DNA of 64,000 nt from assembly GCF_021462225.1 (NCBI RefSeq), contig NC_061817.1:11207936-11271935 (forward strand), written 5' to 3'. Positions 32,006-42,355 of the stretch are shown here, piece by piece. Position 1 is the first letter of the stretch, and each line of letters begins with the position of its first letter. This stretch comes from Girardinichthys multiradiatus. Lineage: Eukaryota > Chordata > Actinopteri > Cyprinodontiformes > Goodeidae. The notes beneath the pieces are model-generated. The model searched no databases. It was not told the origin of the DNA and saw only the letters and a program-made list of their open reading frames with translations. The translations under genes and the position numbers were made by a program.

Positions 32006-32523
32006 TGTTACGGCTTACGAGATATAGGACCCCAGAATGCAGACGAGCAGGCAGCGTGATGGTAAGTGCAAAAAGGTTTAATAACAAAAACCCACTCACA
32101 GCAGGAGGCAGGAACAAAACAACAAAAGGGCAAGCGAGACAGGAATGACATGATCAAAAAAAAAAAAAAAAAAAGACTCGGTTTGAGAAATGTTTCCCCG
32201 ACGACTAACTGAACAGGTGTGTATATATGGAGTGAAAACCAGGTGGAGCAAGGAGACAGATTAACTTTGAGCAGGTGAACCGAATAAACGTAATTGACAG
32301 ACTGAACAAAACGTGGCTGGAGCCAAAACAGAGACTCTAATATGCAAACAAAGCCAAACTTGACAAAACATGAACAAGACTAAAACATGACCAGAAAAAT
32401 AAACAGAAGCATGATTCAAAATCTAAGAATAATAATAAACAAAAGAACGAGTCAAAACCTTAACTGTGAAAAACATAAGAAAAAAAACAGAAACCAAAAA
32501 CCAAACAACCCCAAATCATTACA
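32006..32523 (-). mobile_element. Solo LTR, family 1, copy 2 (reverse orientation)
   Basis: Read on the minus strand, it starts TGTAATGATTTGGGG and ends CGTAACA, and it is homologous along its length to 10488-10999. It is flanked by a perfect 5-bp duplication CAGAC (32001-32005 and 32524-32528). At 518 bp it is slightly longer than copy 1, in part because of a run of 19 A (32156-32174). The TATA-like motif lies at about 32221-32230 (reverse). The insertion is inside LTR-like family 2. Confidence 0.9.
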
Positions 32524-32731
32524 CAGACCAGTTCTTTGTACTCACTGACCCTGACTTGCGTTGTACTTATCTTTCTCTCTTCTCCTTAGAGTTGAAAGGA
32601 ACTCTGGGAACCCGGACCTGTTCCCTTGCTGTCCATGTTCCAAGCTCGAGTTCACCTGTGGATGAAAGCACCTCACCCGTCCTAAGTCTCCTTCAGTTTC
32701 CTGGAACCTGGTAATGTATGAAATGTACTCA

Positions 32732-32799
32732 CCTCTCCTCCTTGGATCCTCGACCTGCAAAGACTCCTCTTTGCAGGTCGAGGATCTAAGGAGGAGAGG
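32732..32799. repeat. 32-bp inverted repeat with 4-base loop
   Basis: The arms 32732-32763 and 32768-32799 are reverse complements with one mismatch; the loop is CTCC. No counterpart hairpin is evident in the related copy at 7690-8433, so it is probably a local inverted duplication. Confidence 0.92.
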
Positions 32800-33146
32800 C
32801 CTGTCCACCCTCCAACCTCACACCAACTATCTGGAAGGACTCCCAGAGAAACCCAAGCGACCTCATGACAACCTCACCTGTCAATCTCTGTTCAGTGGCG
32901 TCCCTCAAAATCTCCCAGCTGCTCCACTTCATTCTCTCAAATAAGAGCTATCATCTAACATTCCAAGTTGGACACCATAATCTGATACAAACTCACCAAT
33001 CTCTCTTTTGTAGTTCCCCACACTGCCAAACCCGGGGCCCCCTTACGACTCCTGCCTGTTTCTGTTTTTCAATAAACTTGTTTAATTCTGATTCTGCCTC
33101 TATAATTGTTGCTCGCACTAGAGTCACCTGGTTCTTCATCATGACA

Positions 33147-36100
33147 AGCCTCGTCTCCTCAAAATATACTTTGTTGCTGTGGCCAAATTGTTCAGTTTTT
33201 ATCTTTGATTTTTTCCAGGAGACTTGGCGTGTCCACATGGGAAGCACTAATTTTAAAAGAGCTTGAATGAGTTGATTTTGGATCAGTTGTATCCACACCT
33301 ATGAGTGTATGTTGTCACTGGCACTTTAGAGCACATCAGACTTCCATACTTTTGTCTGTGAATGCATTTCAGTGATTGAAAAAGGGGTAATGGTTTGTGT
33401 TGGGGGTGGGGATCTGTTGGTTAGAGAAGGCATGTTTGCATCTACATTTACTGCATTATTGATCATTTTAAATGTTCTATTTTTTTTAAGGGAATGTTAG
33501 TGATTTTATTTTCTGTTGACTCAGGGCTGTTGACTATTTACAATTTATGTTGTAAATAGAAAATCTTTAGAAAATTCCTCGATCAGAAACAACATATTTG
33601 ATCCGTAATGTGGACCTCAGCAGATCAGAGAAACCCAGGGGTGGTAAAAGAAGGCCCATCCTGTTGCCTTGAATACCCTATATCTTAAGAAGGTTAGCAC
33701 ATCAAATAAATAGTAAAACAAGAAACAGGAGGTCTTATCCACTAACTTTCTAATTAAGAAAAACCCTGTTCCATACAAAGCAAAGATTCGATAAAACCAC
33801 ACAGCTTTCCCCAAATAATCTGTCACTGAAATTCATTGCTATTCTGTCACTTCCTCCAAATTACCACCTACCTGGACTCTCCTGCCCCTCCTCCAGTGCT
33901 GAGTTGGCTGTCCTGCCCTGTGTGGGTCTCGACGGGATTGTCATAGTGGTGGATGAGATATGGCCTGAGCAGTAGTGAAAACGAGCCATTATGGTTTACA
34001 TCATACTGGATGCTTGTCCCATGGGTCTACTCTCCTCTTGGCCATATACCCTGCCTCATCGTGATGTCCATCCCCCTCCTATAGTGTGTGCATGCACCAG
34101 AGGAAATCCCTCTAAACTCCATCCCTGATGGATGAAAATAAACAAAATGGGGTGTGAGGTGAAGTCAATAGCATTTTGTCAGTTAAACTGTAGAGTGCCT
34201 GCTTTGTTTAAATAATTTATTTAATTAGTTCAAGGTCAGTTGCATATCACTTGTTCAACCATGTAGAAAGACTGGCCATTCTGATGAGTCTACAGGATAA
34301 AGCCCAAAAGGCACAAGAATACAGTCTGAACTATTTTAAAACAGTACATGACAACCAAATAAGTACATACATCTACCAACACTATTATGTCATGTATAAG
34401 AATTTATTAGCTTTTTTAAAATTGTATTTCTTTATAGAATTTTTTCACAATTACGACCATCAGTTCTCTTATAAGTTGAACCAGTCACTTTAGCTACTTT
34501 TAGCTAAAAGCTATTTATTTCCGGCATCAAATCTTTTTAACTCTTAAAGACTCAGGAGTCAGGCTTTAAGGGAAAGACAGATGAGCTGAGGAAACAGATC
34601 GGATAAATCAAGCCAAGATCTATGCTCACTATTCAGGAGGCAACCGATCCGCCAGGGGGGAGAGACGGGTACAAGTCTGGGGCGTGAGCCTGCGCAGAAC
34701 CGGCTGGAGCGCCCCGATGTCCCAGGTAAGCAAGGTGGGTGGACAGGTTGCGCTTTCAGACTGCAGCTCCAGCACCTCTTAGGGGTGAGAGAAAGTTAGT
34801 AGCAGGCAAGTTGAAAAACAGACTGTACATAATAAAATTGGCATAGGTAAATATTTTAATTTTAATCCAAGTAAGTTTAATTACACTGTCTATTCATAGG
34901 AAAATATATCTTATTACAATTAAGATAAGGTTGTTGTAGAGATGTACAGAGAACAGTCTGATGACTGGACCTAACTGTTGACCAACTGGTCAGAAAACAG
35001 TTTTTTGTTTTTATCGGTAAATGCACCATACGTAAATGTTATCATGTCACACTGACAACACCACTTTTCAGTGTGGAACTTATACTGAAGTATGGGGAGT
35101 CCCAGTTATTCATTTTCAGTATGATTGAAGTGTTTGAATGAAGAGGAAGCACAGAGATGTAAGAAGCTGCGTTTTCTACAACACAGAGTTGTGTCTATAG
35201 TTAATTTAAGCTAAAGTATAGCAAATTAAAGCAAGACTTAGTGCAGATAACCGGAAGGTCGAACAGAGTACCGCAACATTGTTCTGTTTTATCCTAACAC
35301 TATGATGATGACATACATTTTACCACAGATCTCACATTATATCAGTCTTTGCTTTGCCTGTTAGTACAAAACAATGAATTAGCAGCATTTGGAAAATAAA
35401 ACTTTTAAAAACTTTTTTGAAGTTTAACAAAACTGTTTAAAAAAGGTTTTCTATGCTTATCAGAAAAAAACAAAAACTTTACAAGCTTTTAAACACTGGT
35501 AATCTGTTACCTTGTCTGTCTGGCAGTCATCTCCTGGTTTGAGTTAAAGTGAGTCTATAGATCAGCAGGCGGCTTTTTCAGCTGTGCGTTTCTTGTGCGA
35601 CTCACTTTTACAGTGTCGCTCCACATTGTGCTCCCCTCCGTGTGAAATTGAGAAATCACTTTAGCAAACGTCATAAAAATCCCTCAGAGATCACCTTTCA
35701 CTGGCCTCACCCACTTATGAGCTGTTTCTCAATCTTTGTTTTAGCTGCTTATCTTTTCCATGACATACTTTCCTTATATTCTGTATACTGATGTAAGCTA
35801 TGCAAGAAAATCTTTTCCTTGTTCTGTTTTATTCTACTAGCATTGTGGCGTGCCGGTTAGTCATGACATGGGATGCTGCTGCGTATTTTGCGTACTGACA
35901 GCTGATGCGGCTCTTTGATGAAGGTGATAAAATGAGCGTGAGGACGGCAAACATAATAATAGGTGAACCTCGCCTGGGAAAGGGAAACTATCACATCTTC
36001 TTGGAGCCAGGCCTGGCAATTTGGCTGTTGGGAAGTGAAATGTTTTTAAAAGCAGTTATTCGAAATTACAAATTTTGGTTAATATTGCTTACTGGTTGGA

Positions 36101-36630
36101 TTGAACTGGATAAGATGATAGCTTTTATTCCTCCTCTATTGAACAGTGTAAAGTGTCAGCAGAAGGAAGATCTTTATTGAGAGCCTTACATATTTACTTT
36201 CTGTATGGCTGAACAGCTCCCTGCATACAGAGAGAAAATGCCATATCTGACAAATTATTAACATAAACACATCAGGCCAAGGTTCCACAAACACCAAGAG
36301 ACGGATGCAGCTGGTGATCTTCTCTTTTACTGAGATTGAAAAATAAATCCCATCTCATGTATATGAATTTCTAGAGCTGTGGTTGGCTGTGCTTGCCCCC
36401 ACCCATTTACTCAGGATCCAGTGGAGTGGTCCCTTGTTTATTAACAATAAACCCCCGAGGTACAAAGGGAAATGATGCATGTTATTGCAATCACACTAGA
36501 TGGGGTCCTAAAGCAAAGGAGCATGGAGGAAAAACCACAATCTCTCTATGATTAGATGTAAATGGAGGCGAAACCAATCAAGGGGGACTGGCAGTAGAGA
36601 GGACTGGATAGTATGAATTTAGCATCAGGA
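33147..36630. other. Mostly unassigned unique-looking sequence
   Basis: About 3.5 kb has no recognised mobile element. A CpG-richer patch at about 34600-34760 is annotated separately. Open stretches at 34251-34493, 35905-36180 and elsewhere show no domain. Confidence 0.4.
34600..34725 (+). other. Candidate host exon or promoter-proximal segment
   Basis: The patch is visibly richer in CG dinucleotides than its surroundings (roughly nine in 130 bases, in GATCCGCC, GACGGG, GGGGCG, TGCGCAG, ACCGGC and GCGCCCCG). It ends at CCCAG followed by GTAAGC (34726), which fits a vertebrate 5' splice site. An ATG (34718) followed by TCC CAG just before the donor could begin a coding sequence, or the whole may be a 5' untranslated exon. 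No acceptor, TATA box or downstream exon was identified, so this is inference only. Confidence 0.22.
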
Positions 36631-36632
36631 TC

Positions 36633-36893
<261 letters not shown>

Positions 36894-36894
36894 C

Positions 36895-36912
36895 TCCATC
36901 CATCCATCCATC
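36895..36912 (+). repeat. Short (CATC)n run
   Basis: Four to five TCCA/CATC units directly join the TATC tract to the left end of the Tc1-like element at 36913. Confidence 0.9.
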
Positions 36913-36963
36913 CAGGGGTTGGACAATGAAACTGAAACACCTGTCATTTTAGTGTGGGAGGTT

Positions 36964-37038
36964 GAAGACTGGCTACCAGGCTGGTCCAATTTAGCCATGA
37001 AACCTGGCTAAATTGGACCAGCCTGGTAGCCAGTCTTC
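36964..37038. repeat. Perfect 34-bp inverted duplication
   Basis: The arms 36964-36997 and 37005-37038 are exact reverse complements with a 7-base loop. The right arm fits the normal leader of this Tc1 family; the left arm looks like an inverted extra copy, as produced by template switching or a fold-back event. Confidence 0.95.
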
Positions 37039-37136
37039 ATTGATTGCACATTGCACCAGTAAGAGCAGAGTGTGAAGGTTCAATTAGCAGGGTAAGAGCA
37101 CAGTTTTGCTCAAAATATTGAAATGCACACAACATT

Positions 37137-38145
37137 ATGGGTGACATATCAGAGTTCAAAAGAGGACAAATTGTTGGTGCACGTCTTGCTGGCGCATCTG
37201 TGACCAAGACAGCAAGTCTTTGTGATGTATCAAGAGCCACGGTATCCAGGGTAATGTCAGCATACCACCAAGAAGGACGAACCACATCCAACAGGATTAA
37301 CTGTGGACGTAAGAGGAAGCTGTCTGAAAGGGATGTTCGGGTGCTAACCCGGATTGTATCCAAAAAACATAAAACCACGGCTGACCAAATCACGGCAGAA
37401 TTAAATGTGCACCTCAACTCTCCTGTTTCCACCAGAACTGTCCGTCGGGAGCTCCACAGGGTCAATATACATGGCCGGGCTCCTATAGCCAAACCTTTGG
37501 TCACTCATGCCAATGCCAAACGTTGGTTTCAATGGTGCAAGGAGCACAAATCTTGGGCTGTGGACAATGTGAAACATGTATTGTTCCCTGATGAGTCCAC
37601 CTTTACTGTTTTCCCCACATCTGGGAGAGTTACGGTGTGGAGAAGCCCCAAAAAAGCGTACCACCCAGACTGTTGCATGCCCAGAGTGAAGCATGGGGGT
37701 GGATCAGTGATGGTTTGGGCTGCCATATCATGGCATTCCCTTGGTCCAATACTTGTGCTAGATGGGCGCGTCACTGCCAAGGACTACTGAACCATTCTTG
37801 AGGACCATGTGCATCCAATGGTTCAAACATTGTATCCTGAAGGCGGTGCCGTGTATCAGGATGACAATGCACCAATACACACAGCAAGACTGGTGAAAGA
37901 GTGGTTTGATGAACATGAAAGTGAAGTTGAACATCTCCCATGGCCTTATTGAGCCACTTTGGGGTGTTTTGGAGGAGCAAGTCAGGAAACGTTTTCCTCC
38001 ACCAGTATCACGTAGTGACCTGTCCACTATCCTGCAAGAAGAATGGCTTAAAATCCCTCTGACCACTGAGCAGGACTTGTATATGTCATTCCCAAGACGA
38101 ATTGACGCTGTATTGGCTGCAAAAGGAGGCCCTACACCATTCTAA
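37137..38145 (+). pseudogene. Tc1-like transposase, stop and deletion
   Basis: The start ATG at 37137 opens with MGDISEFKRGQIVGARLAG. The helix-turn-helix DNA-binding region includes SLCDVSRATVSRV, and a second basic segment is GRKRKLSERDV. The first catalytic Asp is present in FPDES, and the GGGSVMVWAAIS block follows. A TGA at 37788-37790 interrupts the frame. A second-Asp motif (DDNAP) lies at about 37861-37875. A deletion near 37938-37950 removes most of the SPDLN motif and shifts the frame, although EPLWG with the catalytic Glu survives in the next frame. The C-terminus RRIDAVLAAKGGPTPF ends at 38145. It is inactive. Confidence 0.92.
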
Positions 38146-38197
38146 TAAATTATTGGGGTCTAAAACCAGGTGTTTCAGTTTCATTGTCCAACCCCTG

Positions 38198-40014
38198 TAT
38201 ATACATATATACATATATATAAATAACCTGCCTGTCGCTGCCAGAATAGAAGTTGTCATTGAAATACCAATTCATGTCATGTCAAAATATATTATGATGT
38301 CTACAGTAGGATTAATATCAAGTGAATACTGAGACATTGCATAGAGAACTTGCAAGGACATTTTTAGAAAAAAACAACTCAACAGAATAATAAACGCTTC
38401 TCTTTGCATGAAAACAGTTTTATATGTAGTTCAAGCCACACAGCAAACAGGAACAGTACCTGATGTTTCCCCACTAGTGAATACCTTCAAACAATCCCTG
38501 CCTCAGAACACAGCAGCTCACAGAGATAAAATGTCAAAGACATATGCCCTCATTATGAGGAATCGTTCAGCCAGTGAACAGATGGCAAGAGAAGGCCATT
38601 AAGCAGCTACATTTAAAGACAGTTGTAAATTACCATCAGTTATTGGCATATCTGATAACATTTAGACCATTGCTCCAACAAACTCATTTCTAACCCACAT
38701 TTCCACTACTGTTCTCTAATATCTGTGGCCCTTAAAAGTTTTTGGGGCTCTCACTGTACTACAAATAAGATTAAGCTTTCAACAGGAACTCTTTCAAAGA
38801 TTTAATATTCTAGTTTACGTAAAGTTAACATGACACTATACGTTTGGAAACCCACATTACAGGTGAATATGTGTAAAGTACTATTTGGGAAGTCCTTGTA
38901 ATGTAATGGGCGATAATGAGGTTGTTTATGCAGTACTTCTACACTAAAACAGGTTAAATGTGCATGCTACAGGACAGAAAACTATTAAACTAAGGTAAGG
39001 CCTCACACACAGCGTTTTAGCTTTTCATAGGTCAAAGAGAATCCTGGTGAAAGTTTGGACAGATTATGGGACGACAAATAATCTCTGATGTGATGGTAAA
39101 GTCTAAAAAGTGTACTTAAACGCTTAGGCAAAAAACAATTCAAGATCTCTAATGCTCAGATTTATCATCCAGTACAACAAGGCAGCAAACTTGACCAGAT
39201 AAAACAAGATAAGACAAAAATGTGTCCAAAAAACAGGGAAATAACATTTCAATGGACATAAAGGAATAGAATTACCCAAGAAGCAAGAACAAGAACTTGT
39301 ATTGCAGAAACATTTTCTTGAAAGCGGGTAAGGCTTTAAAAGGCTCATGAAATTCTAGAATAGATAAGAATTTCTATGAACATATAAATAGTGACAAAAT
39401 TAACGTAACACAAGCAAAACTACAAAAGGCACTCATACGTGGTATAGAAATGCTGAGTGATTAGAGCTGAGAGGCAGCAATAACAGTTTCTGTGTTAGAC
39501 AAATCCAGATCAGTACCCAGAGCCGCTGAGGCTCTGTACAAGACACCCACAGGGTGAAGCAGAACGCCTCATCTGGTAGGATAGTAGGACACATAGCAGT
39601 GGAGGCGGAGCACCAGGAGAGGAAAGGTGGGAAGATGTGAGTGGTAAGGGGAATAAAAGTTTCACATGGACCACATCTTAAAAGACATTTCTTCCTCAGA
39701 ATCAATACTCTGCACTTGCAGTTCATTTTGTTCAATACTGAAAAGGCAGAAATCTAAGAACCAAACTACACTTCCTTGCAGCTAAAGATTGATGTAGTCT
39801 TCACACATTTTAATAAGATAAAAAAAAATCTTCTGCCTTAGTTACCTCCTTAGCTTTTAGATTTTTTTAAATCTGTGTCAAAGATCAGGGACAATTGCAG
39901 GTTAAAAAACAACCTAAAGTGTCTATTTATATTTTATTACTAAGGTATTACGGGTTCTAAATGAATTTTTGTATGTTTTAAGAGGATAACTGAAGATCTG
40001 TATATTTATTTGTG
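38198..40014. other. Unassigned sequence
   Basis: No gene or repeat is recognised except a short TATACATA-rich stretch just after the Tc1 element (38198-38222). Open stretches at 38408-38602, 39124-39348 and 39433-39735 carry no motif. Confidence 0.4.
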
Positions 40015-40920
40015 CAGTCCCTTGCAAAATATCCATACCCAATAAACCTTCGTAGGATATTTTCACAGTACAACCATAAACTTAAATGGCTGCAAAATCA
40101 TACATGGTTTCCAAACATTTTAACAAATAAAAACTTAAAAAGTTGAGCATGCATTTGTATTCAGTGAACCCTGAGACAATACTTTCGAAAATCCCCTCCA
40201 TCTGCAAATTTAGCTACATATCATTTGTTGTATGTGTTATCTAGCTTTGCATTCTTTGGAAAATTGATCAAGCTCAGTCATGTTAGATGGAGCGCCATTC
40301 TAACACAACAGTGTGCTTTGATCATTTAATTGTAGCCTTGGCTGTATGTTTAGGATAGTTGTTGGGCTAGAAGAAAAAAGAAAAGCATCCCCACACCATT
40401 ATGCTGCCACCAACATATCTCACTGTAGGGATGGGGTGTTCACAGTGGGGTGATGTGCAGGGTTCACTTTCTGCCATACATAAGGTTTTGTACTCACCCT
40501 TAACAATCAATTTTGATCTCATCAGACCAGACAACCTTCCTTCTTCAATGTGTTCCACATATGTTCTCTTGGTTTATAGCAAACTGCAAACAGGACCTCT
40601 TATGGCTTTCATTATCCCATGGGTCCATAACGGCCAAATTTGTGGAGTGGATAATTAATAGGCCTCTTGGATGCTTCTCTGATTAATGGCTCTCCTTGAC
40701 TAGCCTGTCAGTTTACGTGGACGACCATAAAAAGATTTGCAGTGGTGCCATACTGTTTCTATTTTTAGATAATGGACTGAACAGTGCTCCATGGGATGTA
40801 AAATTACTTTACAACCTAACCCTACTTTAAACTTCTCCACACTTTATCTCTAACTGTCTGCTGTGTTAATTGGTATACATGATGCCGCTTGTTGACAAAT
40901 GTTCTCTAATAAACCTATGT
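40015..40920 (-). mobile_element. Degenerate Tc1-like relic with left terminus
   Basis: The left end CAGTCCCTTGCAAAATATCC and following sequence (ACAACCATAAACTTAAATGG) match the terminus of a common fish Tc1-like family. Antisense transposase phrases follow: GCTCAGTCATGTTAGATGGA (40273), CCCCACACCATTATGCTGCC (40389), TTTTGATCTCATCAGACCAG (40511), ACTGCAAACAGGACCTCTTA (40584) and CTTCTCTGATTAATGG (40672). Large internal deletions are evident, and the right terminus is missing. Confidence 0.75.
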
Positions 40921-41290
40921 TTTTTTACCATTTCTTTGCTGTTTATTACTGTATGTTCTTAAGGTCTTGCTTTCTTAAGTTAATTTACTCATACTTTTTA
41001 TTGTTAGGTGTTTCCTTATTAGTTCATTCTTTTGTTTTTTGTTCAATTTGGGATTTCCTGTTGGATTTTTGTTAGATACTTCCATGGGTTTTCTTTTGTT
41101 TCTGTTCAGCTCTACTCTGGTTAATTAATCTCCCTCCTTCAGCTGCTCTGCCTTCACTGTACCTCAGTTGCTCCTTTTTTATTATTATCTGTATTATAGA
41201 TTATTATCTAGATGTCTTTATTTAGATTAGTCTTCTGGGTCAATGGTCATCTTCCCCTTTTCTCATTGCTAAATACAACGCAGGAGCTTC
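40921..41290 (+). repeat. Possible degenerate LTR relic
   Basis: A T-rich stretch with repeated GTTTTT/TTAGTT phrases, then CTCTGGTTAATTAATC and a pyrimidine-rich part, resembles in style the upstream half of the family-1 solo LTR (GCTCTGTTAATTAACTTT at 10710). The similarity is weak, and no borders or target duplication are seen. Confidence 0.25.
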
Positions 41291-42169
41291 TTATTGCAAA
41301 CTTAACAAATACCGCTTGCATTTGAACTGCAGCCTGGAGTATTCACTGTTTCTCTCAGCCTCACAGAAACAATATGCACAATTTGAAGGTGTGCATGCCT
41401 CTCCAAAGCTGGGAACCCTGTTCCGTGATACTGATCTCAACATAAAAGCCACCTGAGTATTGCAAGTTTTCTATTTTTTGTTTGTTTGGGTTTATTTGAG
41501 AGCTTGAAATGAAAAGTAGACCAATGCAGAATTGTTGTATGGTTGGTGTTTAGAAACAAAATGTATTTATACAGAATAGATGTTAAAAATGGCGACTTGA
41601 CAAATATCACTCACAAAACTCTCCACATTGGTGATTGATTTATGAAAGACGTTTTTTGATGGACGCTTTGAATGAGGCCTATTTAACGTTCAGCATGGGG
41701 GTGTGGGATTCTGTCTGTAATGCCACGTATTAACCACGTTTTACACATTGTTTCTGATGTGTCGTCTTTCTTTTGTCTTACTTCAGCTGTGACAGAGACA
41801 TTTTAGAGTCACCAGGTTACAGAGGATTACCTTTTCTGTTAGATTTCTAGGCGCAAAATAGTTTAAGTGAAACATTATATTCACATATATGTTATAAATT
41901 GGTCCATACTTAAAACAAGGGGAACTGTTTCCTAACTTCAACATAATAGTTTAGATCATAATCATTACTAAGCAGTTCTAATAGCTAAACCTAACTAAAC
42001 ACTGAATACATCTGAAAGACAAGAGTAGTTAAAAAAAAACAAATCTTTGTATCACTTCGCTCTTAAATGTTTTTCACCCATTATGGAGTCCATCAAATAT
42101 ACATAAGGAAGCACACATACAGAGTGTTATGAAGAAGTTAAAAGAAATATGTTCAAGTATGCAGTTCCC
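41291..42169. other. Unassigned sequence
   Basis: No gene or repeat is recognised. Confidence 0.4.
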
Positions 42170-42355
42170 TTTTTTTTGTTTTGTGGCACTAGCGGTCTTT
42201 ATTTTTTGTTATTTCAAAACAGGCAGACAGGAAGTGGGGCGAGAAGAGTGAGAAGACATGCAGCACAGGTCGGGACACAAATCAGGGACAGCTGTGCCAA
42301 GAACTAAAGCCTCCGTATATGGGTCGCACGCTCTTCCACCATGCCACGCGTCATA
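42170..42355 (-). repeat. tRNA-related SINE-like repeat
   Basis: On the minus strand, a TGGCATGGTGGAAGAG-like A box (about 42330-42347) is followed, some 50 bases on, by a B-box-like ATTTGTGTCCCGACC (about 42267-42281). The downstream CTGCATGTCTTC and CTTCCTGTCTGCCTG phrases and the GGCACTAGCGGTCTTTATT end are typical of a common fish repeat with a tRNA-like head. No target duplication was found. Confidence 0.5.

Larger units (their letters stand above)
31860..33146 (+). repeat. LTR-like repeat family 2, copy 2, split by a solo LTR
   Basis: The blocks parallel those at 7690-8433: ACTAATCAG..GGGCTTTCTTAAG (31921-31945), GTTGTTAACTCACC (31969-31982), then, beyond the inserted LTR, CAGTTCTTTGTACTCACTGA (32529-32548), a long middle, TTCAATAAACTTG (33069-33081), a TTCTGCCTCTATAATTGTTGC block and an end at CATGACA (33140-33146). 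The middle includes a large hairpin at 32732-32799. The left border is uncertain. Confidence 0.5.
36913..38197 (+). mobile_element. Tc1-like transposon beside microsatellite
   Basis: The termini begin CAGGGGTTGGACAATGAAAC and are exact inverted repeats for 31 bases. The right end is flanked by TA (38198-38199). The left end abuts the CATC/TATC tract and shows TC in place of TA. The element is 1285 bp. It contains a damaged transposase and a 34-bp perfect inverted duplication near its left end (36964-37038). Confidence 0.93.
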
